A DNA stretch of 64,000 nucleotides from Psychrobacter sp. UBA3480 (lineage in GTDB: Bacteria; Pseudomonadota; Gammaproteobacteria; Pseudomonadales; Moraxellaceae): the NCBI RefSeq assembly GCF_002377945.1, contig NZ_DFQV01000012.1:1-64000 (forward strand). Reading direction: 5' to 3'. The notes under the pieces are model-generated. The model saw only the letters and a list, made by a program, of their open reading frames with translations, was not told where the DNA came from and did not search any database. This document shows, piece after piece, positions 36,425 to 46,398 of this stretch. The first letter of the stretch is position 1. The number at the start of each line of letters is the position of its first letter. A program made the position numbers and the translations under genes.

Positions 36425-37408
36425 CTATAAAACTTCACCGCAATGCGGACAGAAGTTTTTTTGGCGCGTTTCAACTTCTTTCTCACGCCGTTCAAGCTCT
36501 TGCTCTCGAAGTACCTGTAAGACGATATTTTGTGCTTGCTCTTTATCTAAACCCAGCTCTCGACGAATTTTATCAATCATCATCTGATTCTGTACCAGAT
36601 CAAAATCGCTATCAATTAACTGCTCACGAAAATGCTGTTCAAGCTCTTCACGGCGCTGAGCCAATTCATTCGCCAATCCCGTCGCTAGAATACCAGCCGG
36701 CAGTGCAGCGAGACCCACACCCAATATCGTAATGACCGCACCCAATATTTTGCCAGCATTAGTAATTGGCGTGACATCTCCGTAGCCTACTGTTGTCAGT
36801 GTCACCACAGCCCACCACATCGCTTTAGGTATGGACTCAAACTCGTCTGGCTGTGCGTGATTTTCTACTAGATAAATACCGCTAGAGGCGGTCACAATCA
36901 TAATAATAAGAATAAAGATAACAGCCTGAAATGAGCCTCGCTCCTTGCTAATCACAACTAGCAAGATACGCATTGAGGCAAAATAACGCGTCAATTTTAG
37001 GATTCGAAATAAACGTAAAATACGCAAGAAACGCAAATCAATATTAACAAAGAAATTTAAAAAGGCGGGCACAATAGCTACTAAATCAATCAATGCGGAT
37101 GGGCTTCTAAGCCAATCCCATCGCTGTTTCCACGTTGTATTATCGGGCTTGGCTTCAGCCACACTCCACAGGCGCAATAAGTATTCAATAGAAAAGACAA
37201 CGATAGAGAAATTTTCAAATAAGGTGAAGTAATCTTGATAAGGGTAATACCACTGATCGACAGACTCTGCTATTACAGCCGCTACGTTAGTCATAATCAA
37301 AAATATAAGAAAATAATCAACGTAACGGCTAAATAACGTGTCATGTTCTTCATTTTGTAAAATATCATAAACAAAATGACGCAAGCGCCGTATAGATTGG
37401 AATAACAT
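36425..37408 (-). CDS. Voltage-gated K+ channel (six-helix ion transport protein)
   Basis: A 327-residue inner-membrane channel. S1-S3 hydrophobic segments occupy about residues 25-115. The S4 voltage sensor is the Arg-rich DLRFLRILRLFRILKLTRY (about 124-142). S5 follows, then the pore with the selectivity filter VTLTTVGYGDVTP (about 200-212), then S6. The cytoplasmic tail (about 240-327) is a charged coiled-coil-like helix (NELAQRREELEQHFREQL) and ends with CPHCGEVL, half of a zinc ribbon that could form a shared site in a tetramer. It resembles KvAP/Kch-type bacterial channels without an RCK domain. A small zinc-ribbon membrane protein is encoded just upstream on the same strand. Confidence 0.9.
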   Translation of the reverse strand: MLFQSIRRLRHFVYDILQNEEHDTLFSRYVDYFLIFLIMTNVAAVIAESVDQWYYPYQDYFTLFENFSIVVFSIEYLLRLWSVAEAKPDNTTWKQRWDWLRSPSALIDLVAIVPAFLNFFVNIDLRFLRILRLFRILKLTRYFASMRILLVVISKERGSFQAVIFILIIMIVTASSGIYLVENHAQPDEFESIPKAMWWAVVTLTTVGYGDVTPITNAGKILGAVITILGVGLAALPAGILATGLANELAQRREELEQHFREQLIDSDFDLVQNQMMIDKIRRELGLDKEQAQNIVLQVLREQELERREKEVETRQKNFCPHCGEVL

Positions 37409-37585
37409 GCCAGCCCTATGCGGTGAAATACCGATTTGATATTAGTAGAATAAAACAACGGTCAAACAATAAGAACCAAACTTTCATCACAGAACATAGG
37501 AGATATTTGCAGCAATCATCCGTGATTTTTATCAACAACGCTTAATTTAAGTACTGATTTGTTCGTTATCAGCCATGACTATCGG

Positions 37586-37813
37586 CTATACAAAATGCAG
37601 ATAATAAATATAGACCGATACCAGCAGTATAAACACAATTAGTAGGATAGAGAACCTTAAGAACTGTTCGTCAGCACGAAGCTGTTGGCTAATATCCTGC
37701 GCAGGTATCAAAAACAAGTGACATTCAGGACAACAAGAGTCTACCTGATTCAATATTTTCATCGTACGCGCATTCGTACAGCGTAGAGGGGAGTTACTGC
37801 AATAGCCAAGCAT
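37586..37813 (-). CDS. Small zinc-ribbon membrane protein
   Basis: A 75-residue protein. The N-terminus carries a Cys-X6-Cys pair (YCSNSPLRC) and, 20 residues later, CCPEC, together a likely zinc ribbon. The C-terminus is one hydrophobic helix (FSILLIVFILLVSVYIYYLHFV) that ends the protein, suggesting a tail-anchored inner-membrane protein with a cytoplasmic zinc module. The ATG at 37813 is chosen because AAGAGGTG lies about ten bases ahead; a longer frame from 37840 is possible. It resembles the N-terminal module of some larger Moraxellaceae zinc-ribbon proteins, but I cannot name a function. The neighbouring channel also ends in a CxxC motif. Confidence 0.6.
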   Translation of the reverse strand: MLGYCSNSPLRCTNARTMKILNQVDSCCPECHLFLIPAQDISQQLRADEQFLRFSILLIVFILLVSVYIYYLHFV

Positions 37814-38119
37814 AATATATTGCACCTCTTGTTGAATCATAAATAAGAGATACCGACTTACGTCAATGACACTTACTTAAAAAGCAGCTTTTGTTTTGTT
37901 TAATTATAGACTGTAGACAATTGAATTACATGTAAATGTAACTTATTGCAGAGATATTGCTACTTTATGCTCAAAACCTTACCAATAATAATGATTTTCG
38001 TATTATAATAGAGATTAAATGTTACAGATTAAACTTTAATCATGACATTATGTATCAGTAGCTAATGCCATCCCTCATTAGAAAACTGCTGATAATTTTT
38101 TATTACGTTAAGGAATGAA

Positions 38120-38755
38120 ATGATGAAACTACAATCCCTAGTTTTAGCGACTGCTGCTGCACTTACAATGACAACTGCTTTTGCAGTCCCTGCTGGTACT
38201 TGGTCTGTTGCTGCTGGCGCGCACATGGTTGATCCAAAAAGTGATAATGGTCAATTAGCTAACGGCACTTTAGCTGTAGAAGTTGACGACGACATTCGTC
38301 CAACTATCAGTGGTGAGTACTTTATCGCTAACAACGTTGGTATCGAACTGCTAGCTGCTATTCCATTTCATCATGACATTACCCTAACAGATAATGCTGG
38401 TAACGAAATTGATGCAGAAACTCAGCACTTACCACCTACTCTATCTGTACAGTATCACTTCGATGGCTATGATCTGCCTATGAATGTGAAGCCTTTTGTT
38501 GGCGTTGGTGTGAACTACACAACTTTCTTCAAAGAAAGAATCTACCTTGGTAATGGTAATGATTTAGAGCTTGATGATAGCGTTGGTGTAGCTGGCCATG
38601 TTGGTCTTGATATTCCTTTTGCTCCTACCGAAGCTTTCCGTATTGATGCCCGTTATATGGACATCAAAACAGATGCCAGCCTAAACGGTACTGATATCGG
38701 TGAAGTTGATATCAGCCCTTGGGTATATGGCGTAGCATTCGTTAAACAGTTCTAA
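38120..38755 (+). CDS. ompW: OmpW-family outer-membrane protein
   Basis: A 211-residue eight-stranded beta-barrel porin for small hydrophobic molecules. The signal peptide MMKLQSLVLATAAALTMTTAFA ends near residue 22. Family features are GTWSVAAGAHMVDPKSDNG, the PTISGEYFIANNVGIELLAAIPFHHDI strand pair, YHFDGYDLPMNVKPFVGVGVNYTTFF, and the C-terminal strand ending with aromatic FVKQF, as required for BAM insertion. Two adjacent ATGs (38120 and 38123) follow an AAGGAA ribosome site. It is monocistronic, with a 280-base upstream region and its own terminator. OmpW genes are often regulated by iron or salt, but no operator is obvious here. Confidence 0.93.
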   Translation: MMKLQSLVLATAAALTMTTAFAVPAGTWSVAAGAHMVDPKSDNGQLANGTLAVEVDDDIRPTISGEYFIANNVGIELLAAIPFHHDITLTDNAGNEIDAETQHLPPTLSVQYHFDGYDLPMNVKPFVGVGVNYTTFFKERIYLGNGNDLELDDSVGVAGHVGLDIPFAPTEAFRIDARYMDIKTDASLNGTDIGEVDISPWVYGVAFVKQF

Positions 38756-38779
38756 ATTAGTAAAGATACCATGCGTAAT

Positions 38780-38809
38780 AAAAGCCAGCTTGATAGCTGG
38801 CTTTTTTTT
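38780..38809 (+). terminator. Terminator after ompW
   Basis: AAAAGCCAGCT/AGCTGGCTTTT stem (38780-38790 with 38795-38805), loop TGAT, followed by further T residues. Confidence 0.92.
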
Positions 38810-38905
38810 GGCTATTAACTATGGTTACTATCGTCTGTCTACACTAGCTACTAAGCAATTATTTATAAAAATAGCTAATAACCTACAAGAACAAATAATC
38901 TCCAT

Positions 38906-38934
38906 AAAAAAAGACCACCCGTGGGCAGTCTTTT
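38906..38934 (-). terminator. Terminator after aceF
   Basis: On the minus strand AAAAGAC pairs with GTCTTTT around a TG mismatch and a CCC/GGG inner stem, then seven T residues. It is 17 bases beyond the aceF stop and shares its design with 15928-15952. Confidence 0.8.
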
Positions 38935-38951
38935 CTAATTGCTAGCTAGCT

Positions 38952-40676
38952 TTAGATCAAGATACGACGTGGGTCTGCTAATAGCGTTGCGATATAACGA
39001 GTAAATACAGCAGCGTCTGCGCCATTGATCACACGGTGGTCATAAGACAAAGACAGTGGCAGCATCAAACGTGGCTCAAAGCTTTGTGTCTTAGCATCCC
39101 AACGTGGCTGCATGCTTGCTTCAGAGACACCTAAGATACCAACTTGTGGCCAGTTCACTAACGGCGTAAAGGCGGTACCACCCAAGTTACCTTGGCTAGA
39201 TATGGTAAAGCTTGCCCCTTGCAAATCTTTAGTGCTGAGCTTCTTATCACGAGCTTTTACAGCAAGCTCGCCGATCTCAATCGCGATTTGCTTCAGACCT
39301 TTATCTTGTACGTTTTTGATAACAGGTACGATAAGACCATCATCTGTTGCCACTGCGATACCCATATTGACACTTTTACGTAATATGACCTGAGTATTGT
39401 CATCGCTCAAATGACTATTGAATCGTGGGTGCTGGGTCAACGCATAAGCAGTTGCTTTAACCACAAAGGCCAAGATAGTAAAGCCAATACCTTCAGCTTT
39501 CATACCACCTTTTAGCTCACCACGTAGTTTCTCAGTTTCAGTGATATCAGACAGATCAAACTGCGTTACTTGCGGTAGCAAAGTATTGTAGTTGAGCTGT
39601 GGTATCGAGACTTTCTGCAAGCGGCTGAGATCTTGTGTTTCTGTTTCACCCCAGATCTCAGCGTTACTCATGTCAGGCAGTTTCGGTAGACCTGAGCTAA
39701 CAGGATTACTGCTCACAGGTGCCGCTTTCTGCTTGGTTAGACTGCTCTTAACATGTGCAAACAAGTCCTCTTTTAGAATGCGATCGTTTAGAGCTGAACC
39801 ATTCACTTGTGTGATATCAACACCTAGCTGACGGGCTAGCTTGCGAACAGCAGGACCTGCATACACATCAACCAATTTTTCATTGACTTGTGCTTCAGTT
39901 AATTTGCCCTCTGTTTTGCTAGCAGCTGTATCAGTATTGGTCGGTTTGGCAGCTTGTTTTGGCTCACCAGTGGTTTTAGCAGCTGGTTTATCTTCTGTTT
40001 TGGCTGGTGCTGACTCTTGTGGCTTAGGCGCCTCAGATTCACTATCACTAGCATCATCTGTACCACTCGCCATAATAACGATAAAGTCCTGACCATTAGC
40101 AACCATATCACCTGCTGCGACCAAGATTTTTTCAATCTTACCGGCAACTGGTGCTGGTACTTCAACCGAAGCTTTGTCTGATTCGATTAGCAAAATCGAC
40201 TGTTCAGCGCTAACAGTATCACCAACGCTCACCATAATTTCAGAAACTTGTGCCTCATCAACACCTAAATCAGGTAATGCATGAGTAGTTGCTTTACCAG
40301 TATTAGCGGCTGGCTTGGCAGCAGACTCTGATTGCTTCGATTCAGTTGCAGCAGGCTCAGGTTTTGATTCTGGCTCGGCATCAGTATCGTCTGAGCTGTT
40401 CTCTTTTTGCTCTTCAGCAGCATTGTCATCATTGCTTTCTGCGCTATCGTCTGCGCTTTCAAGCTCAATTAGTACCATACCTTCGCTAACTTGATCACCG
40501 ATAGCAACGCTAATCTTAGTCACTTTACCAGCAGCAGAGCTTGGTACTTCAACCGATGCTTTGTCAGATTCTAATAATACAATGTTGTCGTCTTTTGCGA
40601 TGACATCACCAACTTCTACCATAATCTCGCTGACTTCGGCGCTATCCACACCTAAATCGGGGGCTTTAATGTCCAT
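38952..40676 (-). CDS. aceF: Pyruvate dehydrogenase E2, dihydrolipoamide acetyltransferase
   Basis: A 574-residue core of the pyruvate dehydrogenase complex. There are two lipoyl domains, each with the lipoylated Lys in LLESDKASVEVPS (about residues 35-47) and LLIESDKASVEVPAP (about 160-174). They are separated by long Ala/Glu/Ser/Pro linkers. The peripheral-subunit binding domain is VYAGPAVRKLARQLGVDI (about 282-299). The catalytic acyltransferase domain ends with SLSYDHRVINGADAAVF, holding the active-site His and Asp. It follows aceE on the same strand at 28 bases, with a terminator just downstream. The E3 gene (lpd) is not in the window. Confidence 0.97.
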   Translation of the reverse strand: MDIKAPDLGVDSAEVSEIMVEVGDVIAKDDNIVLLESDKASVEVPSSAAGKVTKISVAIGDQVSEGMVLIELESADDSAESNDDNAAEEQKENSSDDTDAEPESKPEPAATESKQSESAAKPAANTGKATTHALPDLGVDEAQVSEIMVSVGDTVSAEQSILLIESDKASVEVPAPVAGKIEKILVAAGDMVANGQDFIVIMASGTDDASDSESEAPKPQESAPAKTEDKPAAKTTGEPKQAAKPTNTDTAASKTEGKLTEAQVNEKLVDVYAGPAVRKLARQLGVDITQVNGSALNDRILKEDLFAHVKSSLTKQKAAPVSSNPVSSGLPKLPDMSNAEIWGETETQDLSRLQKVSIPQLNYNTLLPQVTQFDLSDITETEKLRGELKGGMKAEGIGFTILAFVVKATAYALTQHPRFNSHLSDDNTQVILRKSVNMGIAVATDDGLIVPVIKNVQDKGLKQIAIEIGELAVKARDKKLSTKDLQGASFTISSQGNLGGTAFTPLVNWPQVGILGVSEASMQPRWDAKTQSFEPRLMLPLSLSYDHRVINGADAAVFTRYIATLLADPRRILI

Positions 40677-40704
40677 GATTTATTTCCTCGTCTTATGGTT
40701 ATTA

Positions 40705-43515
40705 TTATTTGACATCTTTATCATCAAGTACATTTGCATCTGCTTGATCTTCATCACGACCTTCATTACTGATTTCATCATCGTCTTCAGCGATAAACTC
40801 AGGTACAGGATTTGGATTTACATTACCTGGCGCTGGTGCATCTGGAGACTGGTCATAGTAAGACTGCTGTTGCCACGCAGGTGGATGATCCACATCGATA
40901 CCTAAGCTTGAAATCGCGTCTTTAACCAAACGCATCTCAACTTCGCCTTCATCGGCTAGGCGTTTAAGCGTTGCCACAACGATATGCGCCGCATCAACGT
41001 TAAAGAAACTGCGTAGGTTTTCGCGTGTATCAGAACGGCCATAACCATCGGTACCCAGAGTCGTGTAAGGACGGTTGTCTGGTAACCAAGCACGGATTTG
41101 CTCTGAGTAGTTACGCATATAATCTGTCGCTGCAACCACGATACCTTCGTGCGGTGCTAACTGCTCAGTAACCCAAGGCACTTTCTCTTCGTCCATTGGA
41201 TGTAGACGGTTGTAATCGTCACAAACCATACCGTCACGAGTCAGCTCGTTAAAGCTGGTTACACTCCAAACGTTAGACGTAATATTGAACTCGTCTTTTA
41301 GTATCTGTGATGCTTTTTGTACTTCGCGCAAGATAACGCCAGAACCTAATAGCTGTACTTGTGTTGAACAATTGTCTTCAAGCAAGTACATACCACGTTT
41401 GATACCTTCCTCGGCACCTTCTGGCATAGCAGGTTGTTCGTAGTTTTCATTCATCAACGTCAAGTAATAGTAAACGCGCTCGCCTTCACCATACATACGG
41501 CGTAGACCGTCATGCATGACAACGGCTAGCTCATAACCAAAGCAAGGATCATAGCTGACACAGTTTGGCACGACATTGAACAGAATCTGCGAATGACCAT
41601 CTTGATGCTGTAAGCCTTCGCCATTAAGCGTTGTACGACCAGCGGTTGCGCCTAACAAGAAGCCTTGTGCTTGACAGTCACCTGCCGCCCAAGCCAAATC
41701 GCCCACACGTTGGAAACCAAACATTGAGTAATAGATATACATCGGAATCATCGGTAATGCGTTCACAGAATAACTGGTTGCCAATGCAATCCAAGTACTC
41801 ATTGCGCCCGCTTCGTTGATACCTTCTTCTAACATGTGACCATCGATAGCCTCTTTATAGCCCATCAACGCTTCACTGTCTTCTGGTGTATATTTTTGAC
41901 CAACAGCCGAGTAGATACCTAACTGACGGAACATACCTTCTAGACCAAACGTACGCGCTTCGTCAGGTACGATTGGTACGACGCGATCTTGGATGTCTTT
42001 GTTTTTAAGCATTGCAGATAGCAAGCGCACAAATACCATCGTTGTAGATTGCTCTTTACCATTGCTACCTTTTAATACCCGATCGAACATTGATAGTTCA
42101 GGGATATTTAGTGGAATATGACCACTACGACGGTTTGGCAAATGACCACCTAACGACTCACGACGACCTTTAAGATACTTCATCTCCGCCGAACCCTCTT
42201 CAGGGCGGTAGAACGGTAGAGTCTCTAACTGCTCATCAGTAAATGGCAAATCAAAACGATCACGGAAATACATCAACGCTTCTTGATCAAGCTTCTTCAC
42301 CTGATGCGATTTGTTGACTGCTTGCGTTTGAGCAGATAAGCCATAACCTTTAACGGTCTTAACCAAAATAACCGTCGGTTGGCCTTTGGTTTTCATAGCT
42401 TCGCTAAAGGCAGCATAAACTTTAACTGGATCATGGCCACCGCGGTTCAGACGCGAGATTTCTTCGTCAGTCAACGCATCTGCCATCTCTTCTAACTCTG
42501 GATATTTACCAAAGAATTCTTTGCGAGTAAATTCAGGCGTACGAGCTTCATATAGCTGATACTCGCCATCCACCACTTCTTCCATACGTTGTTTAAGGAC
42601 ACCCGTATGATCTTTACCAAGTAATGAATCCCAGTTACCACCCCAAATGACTTTGATAACTCGCCAGCCTGCGCCGCGGAATACTGACTCTAGCTCTTGA
42701 ATGATTTTACCGTTACCACGGACTGGACCATCAAGACGCTGCAAGTTACAGTTGACTACCCATATTAGGTTGTCCAGCTTCTCACGACCTGCCAGAGAAA
42801 TAGCACCCAAGCTTTCTGGCTCATCCGTTTCACCATCACCTAAGAATGTCCAAATCTTACGACCTTCTTTTTCTAGCAAGCCACGGTTTTCCATATAGCG
42901 ATGTACATGGGCGTGATAGATAGACATGATTGGGCCAAGTCCCATTGATACCGTTGGGAACTGCCAGTAATCAGGCATTAGATATGGATGCGGATAGCTT
43001 GATAGGCCTTTGCCGCCTACTTCACGGCGGAAATTATCGAGCTGATCTTCGGTCAAACGACCTTCTAAATAAGAGCGTGCATAGATGCCTGGCGCTGAGT
43101 GACCTTGATAATAGATCATGTCACCACCGAAGTGATCGCTAGCCGCGCGGAAGAAGTGGTTAAAACCCGTTTCATAAAGTGTCGCACTAGAGGCGAATGT
43201 CGCTAAGTGACCACCTAGATCATCGTCGTTTTTATTGGCACGCATAACCATGGCGAGTGCGTTATAACGAATTAGTGCACGTATCTTACGCTCCATGCCT
43301 AGATCGCCTGGGTACATTGGCTCATCTTCAACAGCGATACTATTGACGTACGCAGTGTCTAGTCTATTAAACGGCAGCCCTTCTTGAACCGCCATATTGT
43401 ATAAGGCTTTTAGTAGAAACTGAGCACGGTCCTTGTCTGCATGTTTAACCACAGATTCAAAGGCTGCTAGCCATTCCTGAGTTTCGGTGCTATCAGCATC
43501 CTTATAATAATTCAT
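40705..43515 (-). CDS. aceE: Pyruvate dehydrogenase E1 component (homodimeric type)
   Basis: A 936-residue thiamine-diphosphate enzyme that decarboxylates pyruvate and acetylates AceF. The ThDP motif is GDGETDEPESLGAISLAGREKLDNLIWVVNCN (about residues 235-265). QGHSAPGIYARSYLEGR and ETYGLEGMF-type segments (here RTFGLEGMFRQLGIYSAVGQ) place it among homodimeric E1s. The C-terminal 40 residues are an acidic tail (EFIAEDDDEISNEGRDEDQAD), longer than in E. coli. I begin at 43515 (MNYYKDADSTETQEW), which has AAGGA ahead; an ATG nine codons upstream (43542) is also possible. aceF follows after 28 bases. Confidence 0.96.
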   Translation of the reverse strand: MNYYKDADSTETQEWLAAFESVVKHADKDRAQFLLKALYNMAVQEGLPFNRLDTAYVNSIAVEDEPMYPGDLGMERKIRALIRYNALAMVMRANKNDDDLGGHLATFASSATLYETGFNHFFRAASDHFGGDMIYYQGHSAPGIYARSYLEGRLTEDQLDNFRREVGGKGLSSYPHPYLMPDYWQFPTVSMGLGPIMSIYHAHVHRYMENRGLLEKEGRKIWTFLGDGETDEPESLGAISLAGREKLDNLIWVVNCNLQRLDGPVRGNGKIIQELESVFRGAGWRVIKVIWGGNWDSLLGKDHTGVLKQRMEEVVDGEYQLYEARTPEFTRKEFFGKYPELEEMADALTDEEISRLNRGGHDPVKVYAAFSEAMKTKGQPTVILVKTVKGYGLSAQTQAVNKSHQVKKLDQEALMYFRDRFDLPFTDEQLETLPFYRPEEGSAEMKYLKGRRESLGGHLPNRRSGHIPLNIPELSMFDRVLKGSNGKEQSTTMVFVRLLSAMLKNKDIQDRVVPIVPDEARTFGLEGMFRQLGIYSAVGQKYTPEDSEALMGYKEAIDGHMLEEGINEAGAMSTWIALATSYSVNALPMIPMYIYYSMFGFQRVGDLAWAAGDCQAQGFLLGATAGRTTLNGEGLQHQDGHSQILFNVVPNCVSYDPCFGYELAVVMHDGLRRMYGEGERVYYYLTLMNENYEQPAMPEGAEEGIKRGMYLLEDNCSTQVQLLGSGVILREVQKASQILKDEFNITSNVWSVTSFNELTRDGMVCDDYNRLHPMDEEKVPWVTEQLAPHEGIVVAATDYMRNYSEQIRAWLPDNRPYTTLGTDGYGRSDTRENLRSFFNVDAAHIVVATLKRLADEGEVEMRLVKDAISSLGIDVDHPPAWQQQSYYDQSPDAPAPGNVNPNPVPEFIAEDDDEISNEGRDEDQADANVLDDKDVK

Positions 43516-44102
43516 TCTTGTTAATCCTTTTATATCAGTCATACCTACCTAATGGCAGGGCTTCATTGAAAAATGCATGATGAGAGATTGGTTTACTTAT
43601 GACATCCTTGCTACGTCCAAGCATTCCATTGTTTTGTACGATGATATACAGCTTAATTATAAAAATAGTATTACTCATATCGACAAGTGCATCAAGTCAA
43701 CACACCTGCCAAACCGTCATAATGCTACGACTATTCTATTCAAACGTTAATTACTATGACATTCCATTATAAGTGTTTACGCGCTGGTTGTTTATGGCTG
43801 TAGAGAAATGAAGAAATCGCAAGTATTTTTTAAATAAATAATGATTAGTTGTTAGGTAAATATTATTAACCATTCTTCCATTAATACCAAGATTTTAGTA
43901 ATAGGTAAATGAAATTTACTGTCCATAGCGGTAGATATCTGCTTTTCTAATTAATAAATAAATACATTAATCGAAAATACACTTCTTGTTACTCATACCC
44001 TATAAATAGACATTCGTCTCATTTGTGTATATTAATTGTGATTTAAGTATTATTCTTATTATAAGATTATATGTATATTCTATCCTTGTTCTTGGAGCTA
44101 TT
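43516..44102. other. Divergent intergenic region between aceE and the surface-protein locus
   Basis: This 587-base AT-rich region has no credible gene. The motif TAGGTAAAT occurs twice, at 43853-43861 and 43902-43910. The second copy is part of the palindrome GTAAAT-GAA-ATTTAC (43905-43919). These may be operators for aceEF or the surface-protein genes. A PdhR site was not recognised. Confidence 0.4.
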
Positions 44103-46157
44103 ATGAACCCGTCTATTATACCATCGACTCTAAAGTCAAGAGTAACGCGTTGGATAGCTCTACCATCCTTATTAATACTGCTACCTAATTATTTAGCTTT
44201 TGCAGCGATAACAACATGTCCTGCTGGATACATTTCTGATGAGTTTTCAAGCGTTGATTACAGCAACTTAGGATCGACAGCATCACCACCTATTCTTGGT
44301 GTAAACCAACTTTTAAATGGTCTTAAAAGTGAAAGTTACACTGTTGCTTCTAACAGTTTGATTACTACTGGCAGTTTAGAAGCAGGTGGCTCAAACTTTT
44401 ATAGACCTAAAACGCTAGCGGGCAACCTTCAATCGTTTGAATTTTTTCAGGATTTTACTAACAAGGCATCATCTCGTACGGCCTCATATACTTTTAAAAA
44501 CAGTTTCACCAACGAGTCTCAAGCCCTTACCAATGTCAGCTTAAGTATTTATGATATAGATGTGAACTATCTAGGTACAGGTACAGGAAACGGAGGAACA
44601 ACACTAAATACTAGGTATTTCGAGTTTTCCGACCAAGTAACCATCACTGGTTTTACTAGTGCAGGTACTAGTGTGACGCCAACTTTAATATATAGAGGCA
44701 CCGGAATAACGACTACGGCACCCTATCGTCAAACCACCACTACCGGTAGCGTTTTGTGTAGTACAGACTCTGTAGACGAAAGATGTAAAGTATCCGTTGC
44801 TTTTAATCAACCTATCGTTAGAGTGGATGTGTCTTATGGCAATAACCCTAACCTAGAATACTACGATAATACTACTGGCACTGTTGGTAACCCTGGTGAT
44901 CAGCTGATCAACATTGTATTTGATGGTTACTGCTACCTGCCACAACCGCGCCTAACATATACTAAAGTGCTCTCTTCTTCTCGTAAAACAAATACCGATC
45001 AATTCACTGTTCAAATCAAGGACAATACAGATAACTCAGTCGTTACCAGTGGTATTAACTCAGTTACTACAACGGGTTCAGGTAATACAGTTACTACGGG
45101 CACAGGTACTACAGGAACTTTCAAGGTGAATCCTGCCAAGACCTATACATTGACAGAAGCGGTCTCAGGAACGACCAACCTAGTAGATTATACTGCGTTA
45201 TATGCATGTAGAAGATCGGATGGTACAACCGTTACTACTTTAGATCCAAAGAATCTAAAGCTTACGTACGGAGATAGTTGGACATGTACAATCACAAATG
45301 ATAGATCTAATTATGTATTTTCAGGTACAGTGTTTAACGATAACGGTAATGTTTTAAGTCCGTCTAAGGATGATATATCTAGCAAATACCTAAATAATAG
45401 TCTCTATTTCAATGGCAGATACGATTCACCAACTGAATCTGGTATTCCCTTTACTACAGGTCATACAATTACTCTAAACAAATGTACAGGTGATAGTGGT
45501 ACGTTCTCACCTCAGACGGTAAATATTGGTAATGATGGAACCTATAGTTTTAGCTTGACGGCAGCGCAAGTAGGTAGTTATACAAGGCTTTGCGTTACTC
45601 AAAATGAGCCTAGCAACTATACATATTCTGTAGATACTACGAGCAATGTCCTACAAATAGACATTACTAACAGTAAATACAACTACCCTAGCAATGATTT
45701 TGGTGATGTTGTTCAAGAAAATGCTGCGTTGGTATTAATCAAAAGTCAGTATGTCCATGACTGTAGCCTAAATAACCTTGCCACAATTGGTGTTAATTAT
45801 GACGGTAGTGCTAGTAGTGCGTATAGTACAAAACCAATATCTAACATTATCCCTGGACAATGTATCGCTTATAGAATTGAAGCTATAAATCGCGGTAATG
45901 TTTCCTTAGCAGATATTGTTATTAAGGATACGTTACAGAGTAAAAATGACTCTAATAATGCATCGATTACCTCTACCTTAGCCAATCCAACACCTATTGG
46001 TGAAAATAGTGGTACTCCATCATTTGCAACAAATTCGGTATCTATTGGCAACAACGGTACAGTTACTACCAATATTTTTTCTTTAGGTACTACCACCACT
46101 ACTCGCCGTCAGGCCATTCGTTTTAATACTAAATACGGTACTACCATTAGTAACTAA
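44103..46157 (+). CDS. Secreted DUF11/SdrD-B-type surface protein 1
   Basis: A 684-residue exported protein with no catalytic motif. The signal peptide is MNPSIIPSTLKSRVTRWIALPSLLILLPNYLAFA, with cleavage expected near residue 35. Region about 38-290 is a beta-rich N-terminal domain. About 290-400 looks like a prealbumin/SpaA-like fold (TYTKVLSSSRKTNTDQFTVQIKD). About 405-540 is SdrD-B-like (FSGTVFNDNGNVLSPSKDD). The last 140 residues are DUF11-like, containing LIKSQYVHDCSLNN and PGQCIAYRIEAINRGNVSLADIVIKDTL. No LPXTG signal or C-terminal barrel is visible. I start at 44103 because GGAG lies six bases ahead. Its C-terminal two-Cys domain recurs in the 46941 gene. A terminator follows, so it may be transcribed apart from the next four genes. 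Confidence 0.75.
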   Translation: MNPSIIPSTLKSRVTRWIALPSLLILLPNYLAFAAITTCPAGYISDEFSSVDYSNLGSTASPPILGVNQLLNGLKSESYTVASNSLITTGSLEAGGSNFYRPKTLAGNLQSFEFFQDFTNKASSRTASYTFKNSFTNESQALTNVSLSIYDIDVNYLGTGTGNGGTTLNTRYFEFSDQVTITGFTSAGTSVTPTLIYRGTGITTTAPYRQTTTTGSVLCSTDSVDERCKVSVAFNQPIVRVDVSYGNNPNLEYYDNTTGTVGNPGDQLINIVFDGYCYLPQPRLTYTKVLSSSRKTNTDQFTVQIKDNTDNSVVTSGINSVTTTGSGNTVTTGTGTTGTFKVNPAKTYTLTEAVSGTTNLVDYTALYACRRSDGTTVTTLDPKNLKLTYGDSWTCTITNDRSNYVFSGTVFNDNGNVLSPSKDDISSKYLNNSLYFNGRYDSPTESGIPFTTGHTITLNKCTGDSGTFSPQTVNIGNDGTYSFSLTAAQVGSYTRLCVTQNEPSNYTYSVDTTSNVLQIDITNSKYNYPSNDFGDVVQENAALVLIKSQYVHDCSLNNLATIGVNYDGSASSAYSTKPISNIIPGQCIAYRIEAINRGNVSLADIVIKDTLQSKNDSNNASITSTLANPTPIGENSGTPSFATNSVSIGNNGTVTTNIFSLGTTTTTRRQAIRFNTKYGTTISN

Positions 46158-46182
46158 ACACCTGTTTATTAAACCTTTACTC

Positions 46183-46210
46183 AAGCCCTGTCTAACCAGA
46201 CAGGGCTTTT
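46183..46210 (+). terminator. Terminator after surface protein 1
   Basis: AAGCCCTGTCT/AGACAGGGCTT stem (46183-46193 with 46198-46208), loop AACC, ending in four T residues. It is 26 bases after the stop. Confidence 0.9.
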
Positions 46211-46398
46211 ACCGTTTGTATACTCCAAAATGCCAGTTGTCATTTTTGTGATGATTAATTGTATTAATTACGTGAAAATAAAAGAAAGGGAGATAGATGC
46301 CTTTTAAAACGACGAATGATATTAGATTACTAGCTCCTCCATCATGATATACGACGTTCGCTTTTTACTGATAGTCATGTTCTAAGAAAGGATTTTAT

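Noticed and set aside
38941..38950. GCTAGCTAGC palindrome next to the aceF stop, repeated at 60554-60563
   Set aside because: A 10-base repetitive palindrome occurring twice at unrelated places is compatible with chance.
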